A stretch of 64,000 nt of DNA from NCBI RefSeq assembly GCF_003470205.1, contig NZ_QWKP01000222.1, positions 31,024 to 95,023 on the forward strand, read 5' to 3'. This DNA is from Cellulomonas rhizosphaerae. GTDB taxonomy: Bacteria; Actinomycetota; Actinomycetes; Actinomycetales; Cellulomonadaceae. The notes under the pieces are model-generated. The model ran no database searches, was not told the DNA's origin, and worked only from the letters and a program-made list of their open reading frames with translations. The position numbers were made by a program, and so were the translations under genes. Each line of letters opens with the position of its first letter. Position 1 is the first letter of the stretch. Positions 56,199 through 64,000 of the stretch are shown here, in pieces.

Positions 56199-59100
56199 TC
56201 AGCCGCCGCCGGTGTCGGGCGGCGGGGTGGGTGCGGGGCGGACAGTGATGGTCGCCGACTTGTCGTCACCTGGACCGCCGTTGGCGCTGACGGCGCGAAC
56301 CCGGATCGTCACGGTCTTCGCACCACTGCTCGTATCGACGTCGAGGCTCACGCTCTGAGTAGAGCCGGTGGAGGTCCACTGGTCCGAGCCAGCCAGCTGA
56401 TACTCGTAGGTCACGCTGCTGGCGCCGCCCAGGTCACGTGGTTCATCCCAGCGAGCCGTCACGGTCGCGGCGCCGTCCGCGGCAGCGTCGAACTTCAAGT
56501 TGCGAACGACGTCCGGCTCAGTGACCCGGCTGTACGTGCGTGGACCGGCGGTCGTACTCGTGTTGCCGGAGGACGCGTCGGCCTTGACCTCGACAGCAAG
56601 CGTGAACGATCGATCGAAGAGCTTGAGTGTCGGAAGGTCGCTCACCGTCGCCTGCGTGTCGGACGTCGGAGCCTGCCAGTCGCGCCACGTGTTGTCGACC
56701 TTGAACCGGACGAGGTACTGGGTCGCCGTTCCACCGCCCCATGTGCTCGGCGCAGACCAGGTCGCCGTCACGGACTGCGGCTGCCCATCTCCGTCAACGA
56801 CGGCGTCGCCCAGGGTCAAGTTCCGGACTTCCGACGGTGGCGTCGTCGCGGTAGCCGTCGCGGTCGCCTTGTCAGCACTGATTCCATTGGCGTTGTTCGA
56901 CTGGACCGTGAACGTGTAGTCCGCTCCGCCCGTCAGACCATCGACGGTCGTGCTCGAGCCCGACACCGTCATCGGATCGCGCCCGTCGGAGACGTTCACG
57001 GTATAGCCGGTGATGGGCGTGCCGTTGCCGGTTGCGCCACTCCAGCTCAGGTCCACAGAGCCCTTGCCGTTGTTGACGGAGGCGGTGAGTGACGTCGGCG
57101 CCGTGGGGAGCCCGCTCGTCGACGCATCCGTGCTGCCTCGCGTCCCCCAGCCCGCCTTGTTCTTTGCGCGGACGGAGACCTTGTACGGCTCACCGGTCTT
57201 CGCATCGTTGAACGTGTAGGACCGCGTGCTGGCGGAGACCGTGGCAGTCGTCCCGCCGGGGCCGGCGACCGTGACCTCGTAGGACCCGATCCGGTCGCCG
57301 TTGTCCTTCGGCGCGCTCCAGGTGACCTCGAGGACGCTGCCCGCCTTCGTGTCGGTGGGATCGGCCTTGACGTCGGGCGCGGCGGGGACACCGGCCGGGG
57401 TCTCGGTCGCCGACGGGCTCCAGGCGCTCGGCTTGGGCGCCGCGTTCATCGCCCGGACGCGGACGGTGTAGCTCGTGCCGTTGGTCAAGCCGGTGAAGCT
57501 GTGGCGCGTCGAGACCTCGGTGACCGACGTGGTCGAGCCGCCGGTGAGCTGGACCTCGTAGGAGGTGACCGGCGAGCCCGTCGACGCGGGCACGTTCCAC
57601 GAGACGTCGAGCCGGCCGTCGCCGAACTCGATCGCCGGGGTGCCCGGGGCGTCGGCGACGGCGTCGGGTCGGGCGGGGAGGGACGCCGGGCTCGGGTCGG
57701 ACCAGCCGACCGCGTTCTGCGCGGCCACCGTGAACGTGTACTCGGTGTCGTTCGTCAGCCCGTCGAAGGTGCAGGTCGTGCTGGCGCACGACTTCTGCAA
57801 CCCTCCGGGCTGCGCCGTCAGCCGGTACCCGGTGATCGGTGTGCCGCGGTTGTCCGGAGCACGCCAGGACAGCACCACGGTGCGGTCGCGGATATCGCCC
57901 ACCTGCGGCGCGGTGGGCGTGGCGGGCTTGCCGCGGACGACCACGGTGATGCGACCCTCGGCGTCGCGGTCCGGGTCGCCGGTCACGTCGCGCACGCGGA
58001 ACCGGACCACCATGGAGCCGATGAAGCCCTCGTCCGGGCGGACGCTGACGGTCGAGCCCGTGTGGCCGGCGGTGCCGGAGTTCGGCGTCTCGACGACGGC
58101 GTCGACGACGGTGAGCGGCGACTGCGGGAACGGGTTGAACGCGCCCTCGAGGACGTTCAGCGTCTCCTGCTGACCCTCGGCCCCGTCGGAGACGGTGCGG
58201 TCCAGCACGCGCGGCTTGGCCCGGGTGCTCGCGATCACGCGCAGGTCGATCATCTGCTTGTCGAGGACGCCCGTGCGGCCGTAGTTGATCTTGACCGCGA
58301 GCTGACCCGTGCGGCCCTTGGGCGTGGTCTCGTCGGCCTTCACCGAGAGCACGGACTTGGTGAGCGTCGCGGTGAACCCGGCCGGCACGGCCGACGCGAG
58401 CGCGTAGGTGTACAGGCCCGCCGAGCCGTTCGGGCCCTCCGGGCCCGTGGTGAACGACTTGAGGTCGACCGTGATGGGTGCCTCTCCGGGCGCGACCTCG
58501 AGCACGGCCGGCGTGAACGTCGGCGGGTAGTCGTCAACGGCGTAGACCTCGATCGGCAGCGTGAGGAACGCACTCCGCGCGTGCGTATCGGCGGCTCCGG
58601 TTGAGTCGGTCACGGGGATGGTGATCGACGCCGACCCTGCGAAACCGTCCGCCGACGTGAAGACCACCTGTCCCCTGTCCGCGCCTGCCAGGGCTGCACC
58701 GTTCGAGTTCGACGCCGTGATGGCCAGCGGGTCGGAGTACGTCGCCACACGGCCGGGTGCGACCTTGACGTACTCGTCCAGTGCGATCTGCAGCTCCTCC
58801 CCCGACGCGACACGCAACCGCGGCGCGTTCGGTCGCAGGGTCGGAGGGAAGTCGCCCAGAGCGGGCACCGTGATGAAGGCGTACGACGACGCCGAGCCTC
58901 GGGGGGCGGTGCTGTTGGTGAGCAGGAACGGCACCGTCTGCGCGTGGTCGACGAGAGTCACGATTACCTTGCCGCCGGGGTCGACGCGGGCCACGTCCGC
59001 CACCGTCGCGGGCACGGACACGACGAGGTCGTCGGCCGGGCCGCTCGGGTTCTGCGCGACGGCGAGAACGTCGACCAAGACCTCGGTGAGGCCGAAAGTC

Positions 59101-62100
59101 TCCGCGGGCGACACGACCACGTCGCGCGCGATCGGAGGCAGCACCGGCGCCTGGTCGTCGACCGTCACCGTGAGCAGGGCCGAGTCGCGTCCGCCGGACG
59201 TGTTGGTCGCCTGGTACCGGATCTGGATCGTGTCGTTCTTGGCGGGCGCAACGACGACGATGCGGCGGCCGTCGATCTTCGCGTCGATCCCCTTGGGCAC
59301 CTCGATCGCGGGGTCGATCGCGAGCTCACCCCCGCTGGAGTCGATGTCGTTCGCCAGCACGCGGACCTCGATGGTCTGGCCCGGCCGGATCGTGACGGCA
59401 TCGTCCCGCGCGACGACCGTCGCCGCGTTGCTGGACAGCGGGCTCACGCCGATGGTGACGGTCGCGGTTGCCCGCTGCCCGACCCAGTCCTCGACGGCAT
59501 AAGTGAAGGAGTCGGTGCCGAACTCGCGCGAACCGGCGGTGTACTCGATCCAGTCCGCGCCCTTGTCCGTCACGTTGCCGAGCTTGGGCGCGGACGAGTT
59601 GCCGAGCAGCGTGACGCCGTCGCCGTCGTCGTCGATGCCGACGAGCGGTATGGGGATACGGACCTTCTGCCCGGCGAACACCCGCGCGGTGATGTCCTTC
59701 GGGCGAGGAGGCTTCTTGTTCTCCGCGTCCGACGCGTGCACCTTCACGGTCACGGTCGCGGCCGTCGGGGTGCTCTTGCCGTCGGTGACCTCGAAGGTCG
59801 CCCGCGCGGTCACCGGCGTGCTCGGCGCCTGATAGCGCAGCACGTCACCCGAGACGAACAACAGCCCCTGGCCCGGCCCGAGCGCCTCGACGAGGTTGGT
59901 GCCCAGTGTCAGCTGGTCGCCGTCGGGGTCGTAGGCGGTGTCCAGCACCGGGATCGTCACGACCCCGCCCGTCCGGACGCTCACCTCGACGTTCTGCACC
60001 ACCGGGCTCTGGTTCGTCGCCGCGGCCGGGATGGGCTGGACGACGATCTGGCCCGTCGCCGACGAAGTGCCGTTGGAGACCGTGTAGGTGAGCACCTCGG
60101 GACCGTCGAGAGTCAGGTCGGAGCGGATCTGCACGAGCCGGTGGTCCAGGACGGCGGCCTTCACCGGCGAGCCGTCGGGCACGTCGACGTCCTGCAGCAC
60201 GAGCACGCTGCCCGTGGGGTCCGAGTCGTTGCTCAGCGGGTCGATCGTGACCTCGCCGCCGGCGGGCAGGAAGGCTCGGTCGCGCACGGCGACCGGCGGC
60301 GGCCGGTCGGAGGGCCAGTCCTTGACGTCGATCCGAGCGAGGCCTGTCGCCTGCTGCGGCGGCGCCGTCACCGTGAACGGCACGTAGTAGGTCCCGGTCC
60401 GACCCGCCGAGAAGGTGAACGTCCCCGCTTCGAGGTCGGGAGACAGCGTGGCGCCCGGCACGTCCTGCACGGCCGCGAGGCGCACCGGCTCGGCCGAGCT
60501 CGACCGCACCGCGTCGAGCGGCTTGATCGTCACGGGCTGGTCGGGGTAGGTCACGGCGTGCACGGGATCGATCTGAGGCGGCACGGACCCTGCGGGACGG
60601 ATGTCGACGTCCAGCGTGCCCTTGATCGTGTGCGTGCCGTCGGAGACCTGCAGCGCGACACGCGCCCGTCCGAGCTTGTCGCCACCGGCCGTGAAGGTCA
60701 GCGTGCCGTCCTGCTGCGTGCTGACGCTGCCCCTGGCGGGGTCGACGCTCGCGCCGACCAGCAGCAGGTCGTCGCCGTCGGGGTCCTGGAAGTCGGCCAG
60801 CGCCTGGTAGGTCGCCTGGCCGCCCTGCTCGACCTTCATCGCCCCCGTGCGGATCTGCACGGGTTCGTCGTTGACGTCGTCCGGCCGGGCCGTGAGCCGC
60901 ACGGTCGCGGTCGAGGGCGCGCTCGTGCCGCGCCCGTCGGTGATGGTGTACCGGAACGTCTCGCTGCCGGCGGCGGTCGGCGCGACGTCGACCTGCAGCG
61001 CGCGCCCGTCGTAGACCGTGCTCACGTGCCCGAACGACGACGGCAGGTCCTCGACCTCCGAGACGACGAGCACGCCGCAGTCCGGCGAGGAGTCGTTGTC
61101 GATGACCGGCAGGATCGTGGCGCGGCCCGGGCGGACGCCGAACTCGTCGTCGGCCGCTGCGGGCGGGGCGGACTCGGTCGAGCACTCCGTGACCAGGTCC
61201 TGGATCGTCTCGGTGCTGTCCGAGTCGTCCTTCTGGTCCTCGGGGTCGTCGGGCGTCTCGATGTCGTCCCAGTTGGGCGTGCGCAGGTCGGTGTCCTGCA
61301 GCGGCATCCACAGCCGCCCGCGCAGGGTGTCGTTGAGGACGACCATCGAGCGGTTGACGCGGAACTTCAGCACGTCCTGCGTCGAGGTGTCCTGGAGGTT
61401 CTTCACGACGGCGTCCTTGCCGTCGCACAGATGCAGGTAGGAGCCGGTCGCGGTCGCCCAGGCGGCGTGCGCGCACGAGCCGACCCGCACCGGGGCTGCG
61501 GGCGTGCCGCTGCCGGTGGTCGGGTGCTCGACGACCTTGCCGCCGTCCAGCGGCACCTCGTAGAGGGTGTCCGTGCTGGAGACGAGCACGCGCGACGACG
61601 ACGGCCCCGGCTGCTGGAGCACGAGGCCGGAGCCCTCGAGGTCCACCGAGCCGTGCAGCGTCTGGACCGTCGAGCCGCGAAGCACGACCGGCTCGTCGCC
61701 GACCGCGGTCAGCGCATCGAACGGCCCGTCGCCCACCGTGCCGGCGTCGGCCGGAGCCTGGCCGGGCGCCACCCGTGTCGCCTTGCCCGTCGCGTCGACG
61801 GCCACGACGGTGCCGTCGGGCGCGACGACGGCCTGGCCGCCCTCGCCGAGCGCCACGTCGGGCGCGTCCGTCCCGACCCGCAGGCCCTCGAGCGAGCCGA
61901 GGGTCCGCACGTAGAGGCCACCATCAGTCCCCACGACGGACACCACGCCGGCCGCCATCGAAACGTTCTTGTCAGCCCCAGGGGCCGCCACCTGGGCGCC
62001 GAGCGTGACCGTGGCCGGGTCGACCACCGCGAACCCGTCGGGCTGCGTGAGGACCACGTCGCCGCCGTCCTGCAGCACGTCGAACGTGCTGCCCGCGGTC

Positions 62101-62309
62101 ACCAGGCCAGCGTTGAGCTCCTCGACGGGCACGTTGTACCGCCCGAGCTTGAGCTGGCTCGTCGCGGTGACCCACACGCTGCCGTCGTTGAGGTCGACCT
62201 TCGCGAGCGGGAAGCCCTGGTTGACGAGCGCGAGCACCGCGACGAGCACGGGCACGGTGACGACTGCCGCGGCAGTCGTCACGCGCTGGCGCAGACGGGG
62301 CCACCTCAC
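56199..62309 (-). CDS. Giant membrane-anchored Ig/cadherin-like and FN3 repeat protein
   Basis: The protein has about 2036 residues. I use GTG 62309 (MRWPRLRQRVTTAAAVVTVP), which overlaps the kinase stop (GTGA); ATG 62318 is an alternative. After a short basic tail and one membrane helix (about 11-30), the chain should lie outside. Residues 35-345 form a propeller-like set of short repeats (VVAPDGTVVAVDATGKATRV). An acidic linker (about 346-370) follows, then about 1080 residues of Ig/cadherin-like repeats with motifs such as DPDGDDLLL, NDSDPTGS, YDPDGDQLTL and DDDGDGVTLL. Six FN3 domains (about 1460-2025) end the protein, then PTPPPDTGGG. No LPXTG or S-layer anchor is present. Bifidobacterial relatives are proposed adhesins. 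Confidence 0.88.
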   Translation of the reverse strand: MRWPRLRQRVTTAAAVVTVPVLVAVLALVNQGFPLAKVDLNDGSVWVTATSQLKLGRYNVPVEELNAGLVTAGSTFDVLQDGGDVVLTQPDGFAVVDPATVTLGAQVAAPGADKNVSMAAGVVSVVGTDGGLYVRTLGSLEGLRVGTDAPDVALGEGGQAVVAPDGTVVAVDATGKATRVAPGQAPADAGTVGDGPFDALTAVGDEPVVLRGSTVQTLHGSVDLEGSGLVLQQPGPSSSRVLVSSTDTLYEVPLDGGKVVEHPTTGSGTPAAPVRVGSCAHAAWATATGSYLHLCDGKDAVVKNLQDTSTQDVLKFRVNRSMVVLNDTLRGRLWMPLQDTDLRTPNWDDIETPDDPEDQKDDSDSTETIQDLVTECSTESAPPAAADDEFGVRPGRATILPVIDNDSSPDCGVLVVSEVEDLPSSFGHVSTVYDGRALQVDVAPTAAGSETFRYTITDGRGTSAPSTATVRLTARPDDVNDEPVQIRTGAMKVEQGGQATYQALADFQDPDGDDLLLVGASVDPARGSVSTQQDGTLTFTAGGDKLGRARVALQVSDGTHTIKGTLDVDIRPAGSVPPQIDPVHAVTYPDQPVTIKPLDAVRSSSAEPVRLAAVQDVPGATLSPDLEAGTFTFSAGRTGTYYVPFTVTAPPQQATGLARIDVKDWPSDRPPPVAVRDRAFLPAGGEVTIDPLSNDSDPTGSVLVLQDVDVPDGSPVKAAVLDHRLVQIRSDLTLDGPEVLTYTVSNGTSSATGQIVVQPIPAAATNQSPVVQNVEVSVRTGGVVTIPVLDTAYDPDGDQLTLGTNLVEALGPGQGLLFVSGDVLRYQAPSTPVTARATFEVTDGKSTPTAATVTVKVHASDAENKKPPRPKDITARVFAGQKVRIPIPLVGIDDDGDGVTLLGNSSAPKLGNVTDKGADWIEYTAGSREFGTDSFTYAVEDWVGQRATATVTIGVSPLSSNAATVVARDDAVTIRPGQTIEVRVLANDIDSSGGELAIDPAIEVPKGIDAKIDGRRIVVVAPAKNDTIQIRYQATNTSGGRDSALLTVTVDDQAPVLPPIARDVVVSPAETFGLTEVLVDVLAVAQNPSGPADDLVVSVPATVADVARVDPGGKVIVTLVDHAQTVPFLLTNSTAPRGSASSYAFITVPALGDFPPTLRPNAPRLRVASGEELQIALDEYVKVAPGRVATYSDPLAITASNSNGAALAGADRGQVVFTSADGFAGSASITIPVTDSTGAADTHARSAFLTLPIEVYAVDDYPPTFTPAVLEVAPGEAPITVDLKSFTTGPEGPNGSAGLYTYALASAVPAGFTATLTKSVLSVKADETTPKGRTGQLAVKINYGRTGVLDKQMIDLRVIASTRAKPRVLDRTVSDGAEGQQETLNVLEGAFNPFPQSPLTVVDAVVETPNSGTAGHTGSTVSVRPDEGFIGSMVVRFRVRDVTGDPDRDAEGRITVVVRGKPATPTAPQVGDIRDRTVVLSWRAPDNRGTPITGYRLTAQPGGLQKSCASTTCTFDGLTNDTEYTFTVAAQNAVGWSDPSPASLPARPDAVADAPGTPAIEFGDGRLDVSWNVPASTGSPVTSYEVQLTGGSTTSVTEVSTRHSFTGLTNGTSYTVRVRAMNAAPKPSAWSPSATETPAGVPAAPDVKADPTDTKAGSVLEVTWSAPKDNGDRIGSYEVTVAGPGGTTATVSASTRSYTFNDAKTGEPYKVSVRAKNKAGWGTRGSTDASTSGLPTAPTSLTASVNNGKGSVDLSWSGATGNGTPITGYTVNVSDGRDPMTVSGSSTTVDGLTGGADYTFTVQSNNANGISADKATATATATTPPSEVRNLTLGDAVVDGDGQPQSVTATWSAPSTWGGGTATQYLVRFKVDNTWRDWQAPTSDTQATVSDLPTLKLFDRSFTLAVEVKADASSGNTSTTAGPRTYSRVTEPDVVRNLKFDAAADGAATVTARWDEPRDLGGASSVTYEYQLAGSDQWTSTGSTQSVSLDVDTSSGAKTVTIRVRAVSANGGPGDDKSATITVRPAPTPPPDTGGG

Positions 62310-63775
62310 GGCACGCATCCCTGCGTGGGGGTGTCGGACGAGCGGCCGTCGGCGCGCACGAGCGAGACCTCGATGCAGACCTCGCCGCCGCCCGTGGAGG
62401 GGACGACGACCGTGGGCTGCGTGACGATCGCGAGCTCGGGCTCCCCCGTGGCCGTCAGGACGCCCCACGTGTAGCGGTCGCCGTCGGCGGGCTCCGGGTT
62501 GGTCCAGGTGAAGACGACGGTGTCGTCGGCCTGGCGCGTCCCCGACAGGCCTGTCGGCGATGGCACGTCGCGGCCCGCGACCGAGTCCGGCGGCTGGGAG
62601 AAGTCCGAGCTGCTCGTCGGGTTCGGGTCCGGCGTGCCGTTCATGGTCGCCGCGGCGATGGCCACCACGGCCGCGAGCACGACGAGCCCCGAGACGATCG
62701 CCGTCACGGCGCGACCCCGACCGCCCGAGGGCTCGTCGACGGGCTCGTCGACCAGGAGCTCCGTGACCGGCTGCTCGGGAGCGTCCGGCGGCGGCGGGAC
62801 GGCGGACCACGTCGGGACGCTCGGCGCGACCTCGACGACCGGCCGGAGCCGGGTCGCGTCGTCGCTCTGGGCGGGCTGGCGCTCGTCGTCGGGCTCGCGC
62901 GGCATGTCCGGAAGGTCGAGCGGCGTCACGGGCAGCCCGAGGTCCGCCTCGACCTGCTGCAGCGCGCGGGCGACCGCCTGCGCGCTCGCGTACCGGCGCG
63001 ACGGGTGCTTGGCCATCGCGCGCTCGAGCACCGCGAACAGCGCGGGCGGCACGTCGTGGCGGCCGAGCTGCGGCAGCGGTGTGCGCTCGATGCGGGTGAC
63101 CAGGTCCTGCGCGCTGTTGTTGCCGCCCGGCACCTCGAAGGGAGTCCGGCCGGCCAGCAGCGAGTAGATCGTGGCCGCGAGCGAGTACACGTCGGAGCGC
63201 TCGTCGCCCGTGGGGTGCTCGGCGAGCAGCTCCGGGGGCGACCACGGGATCGACATGCCGACCGTCGCCCCGGCGCCCTGCCCGACCGTCGCCGCGATGC
63301 CGAAGTCGGTCAGCGCGGGCCAGCCGAAGTCGGTCGTCAGGACGTTCGCCGGCTTGATGTCGCGGTGCAGGATGCCGACGCGGTGCGCGGCCTCGACCGC
63401 CGACGCGAGCCGGATCCCGATCCGCAGCGCCTCGTGCACCGAGACGTGCTCGGTGCGGTAGCGCTGCGCGAGCCCGGGACGCGAGCAGTACTCCATGACG
63501 AGGTACGGCCGGCCATCGGCCGCGATCGCGGCCTGGTGGATCGTGACGATCGACGGGTGGTGGGAGAGCTGGGCCATGAGGTTGGCCTCGGTCTGGAACC
63601 GCGTGCGGACGTCGTCGTCCAGGCTGCCCGCGAGCAGCACCTTGACGGCGACGTCGCGGACGGGCAGGTCCTGGCGGTACAGGAAGACGTCCGCGAACCC
63701 TCCCAGCCCCAGCAACCGCACGTACCGGTAGCCGGGAAGCGTCGGCGGCGCCGAAGGCTCCCGGCGTGCGGTCAC
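62306..63775 (-). CDS. Transmembrane Ser/Thr protein kinase with FN3-like outer domain
   Basis: The 489-residue Hanks-type kinase has all key residues: glycine loop GLGGFADV (23-30), Lys45, Glu63, HRDIKPANV (Asp139, Asn144), DFG at 157-159 and SPPELL at the activation segment end. A Pro/Asp-rich linker leads to one membrane helix (about 357-377). The outside part (380-489) looks like a single FN3-type domain with two Cys near its end. It is not a PASTA kinase. GTG 63775 overlaps the upstream FHA gene, and its stop overlaps the giant repeat protein. It probably phosphorylates the cluster FHA proteins' ligands. Confidence 0.93.
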   Translation of the reverse strand: MTARREPSAPPTLPGYRYVRLLGLGGFADVFLYRQDLPVRDVAVKVLLAGSLDDDVRTRFQTEANLMAQLSHHPSIVTIHQAAIAADGRPYLVMEYCSRPGLAQRYRTEHVSVHEALRIGIRLASAVEAAHRVGILHRDIKPANVLTTDFGWPALTDFGIAATVGQGAGATVGMSIPWSPPELLAEHPTGDERSDVYSLAATIYSLLAGRTPFEVPGGNNSAQDLVTRIERTPLPQLGRHDVPPALFAVLERAMAKHPSRRYASAQAVARALQQVEADLGLPVTPLDLPDMPREPDDERQPAQSDDATRLRPVVEVAPSVPTWSAVPPPPDAPEQPVTELLVDEPVDEPSGGRGRAVTAIVSGLVVLAAVVAIAAATMNGTPDPNPTSSSDFSQPPDSVAGRDVPSPTGLSGTRQADDTVVFTWTNPEPADGDRYTWGVLTATGEPELAIVTQPTVVVPSTGGGEVCIEVSLVRADGRSSDTPTQGCVP

Positions 63776-64000
63776 GACCCGCGCTCCACCGTGAAGGTCA
63801 CGCCGTCACCCAGGTCGACGACGTGGCCGGCCTCGACCACCGTCGCCTCGCCCGGGTGCAGACGACGAGCGCCCTCGCCCTGCTTGGTCACGTGCACGCC
63901 GTTCGTCGACGCGAGGTCGGTGACGAGCACCTGGCCGTTCTCGACGCGGACCTCCGCGTGCGTGCGCGAGATGTCCTGCTGCGGGCTCGGCACGGTGACC
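63772..64000 (-). CDS. FHA domain protein (partial, cut by window end)
   Basis: The frame enters from the right edge and ends at TGA (63772). The visible residues include VPSPQQDISRTHAEVRV and VTDLASTNGVHV, the core motifs of an FHA phosphothreonine-binding domain; the S-R-x-H and S-T-N-G residues are present. The part ahead of this is outside the window. The stop overlaps the kinase start by GTGA, so the two proteins are coupled and the FHA protein is a probable kinase partner. Confidence 0.88.
   Translation of the reverse strand, partial: VTVPSPQQDISRTHAEVRVENGQVLVTDLASTNGVHVTKQGEGARRLHPGEATVVEAGHVVDLGDGVTFTVERGS

Noticed and set aside
58944..62474. Open frame of 1176 codons on the plus strand
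   Set aside because: It is the antisense shadow of the giant FN3 gene. The product is rich in Arg, Asp and His without any domain pattern, while the minus strand shows clear repeat domains.

Overview
The window is very GC-rich, gene-dense chromosomal DNA from an actinobacterium. Gene content points to Micrococcales, and Cellulomonas or a close relative is my best guess: a FasR-fabD-fabH-acpP-fabF cluster beside aceE, BldC, DUF3145 and DUF1206 proteins, an actinobacterial-type leuA leader peptide, and a maltodextrin ABC importer without its own ATPase gene. The genus is inferred from gene content and base composition, not from a marker comparison. GTG starts and 4-base ATGA/GTGA overlaps are common. 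I see no prophage, insertion sequence, CRISPR array or rRNA.

Layout. 1-6.1 kb: 3' end of aceE with a strong terminator, a conserved hypothetical protein, then a PucR-type regulator and the type II fatty-acid synthase genes. 6.1-7.6 kb (minus): bldC, def and a DUF3145 gene. 7.8-11.9 kb: a CAU-anticodon tRNA, a 51-residue membrane protein, rtcB, small conserved genes and tRNA-Asn. 11.9-21.5 kb: a secreted GH3 enzyme with a C-terminal FIMAH-like module, membrane proteins, a PAP2-type enzyme, a transglutaminase-like protein, dnaG and a dGTPase-like gene. 21.5-31.8 kb: a complete maltodextrin regulon. A lipoprotein alpha-amylase cuts starch outside the cell, MalE binds the products, MalF/MalG import them, and cytoplasmic neopullulanase-type and alpha-glucosidase GH13 enzymes finish the job. 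A LacI-family repressor sits in the middle, and palindromic TTGCAA/CTTGCAG operators lie upstream of malE and of the amylase gene.

31.8-49 kb: mostly housekeeping or accessory genes. They include a DHFR-like reductase, a membrane-anchored M28 peptidase, a PfkB kinase, dusB, VOC proteins, a DesK-like two-component pair beside an ABC-2 exporter, glyS, uppS, recO, and leuA behind a leucine leader peptide that may be translated without a leader.

49.1-64 kb (minus) is the most unusual region: one translationally coupled cluster. Read 5' to 3' it encodes an FHA protein (cut by the window edge), a transmembrane Ser/Thr kinase with an FN3-like outer domain, a giant (about 2036 residues) membrane-anchored protein with Ig/cadherin-like repeats and six FN3 domains, a MoxR AAA ATPase, a DUF58 protein, a TgpA-type membrane transglutaminase whose catalytic Cys and His are replaced, an RDD-FHA protein and a membrane-anchored beta-propeller. 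The core order matches what I remember of the bifidobacterial PFNA cluster (kinase, FN3 protein, AAA ATPase, DUF58, transglutaminase). It looks like a phospho-signalling system for building or sensing with a giant surface protein.
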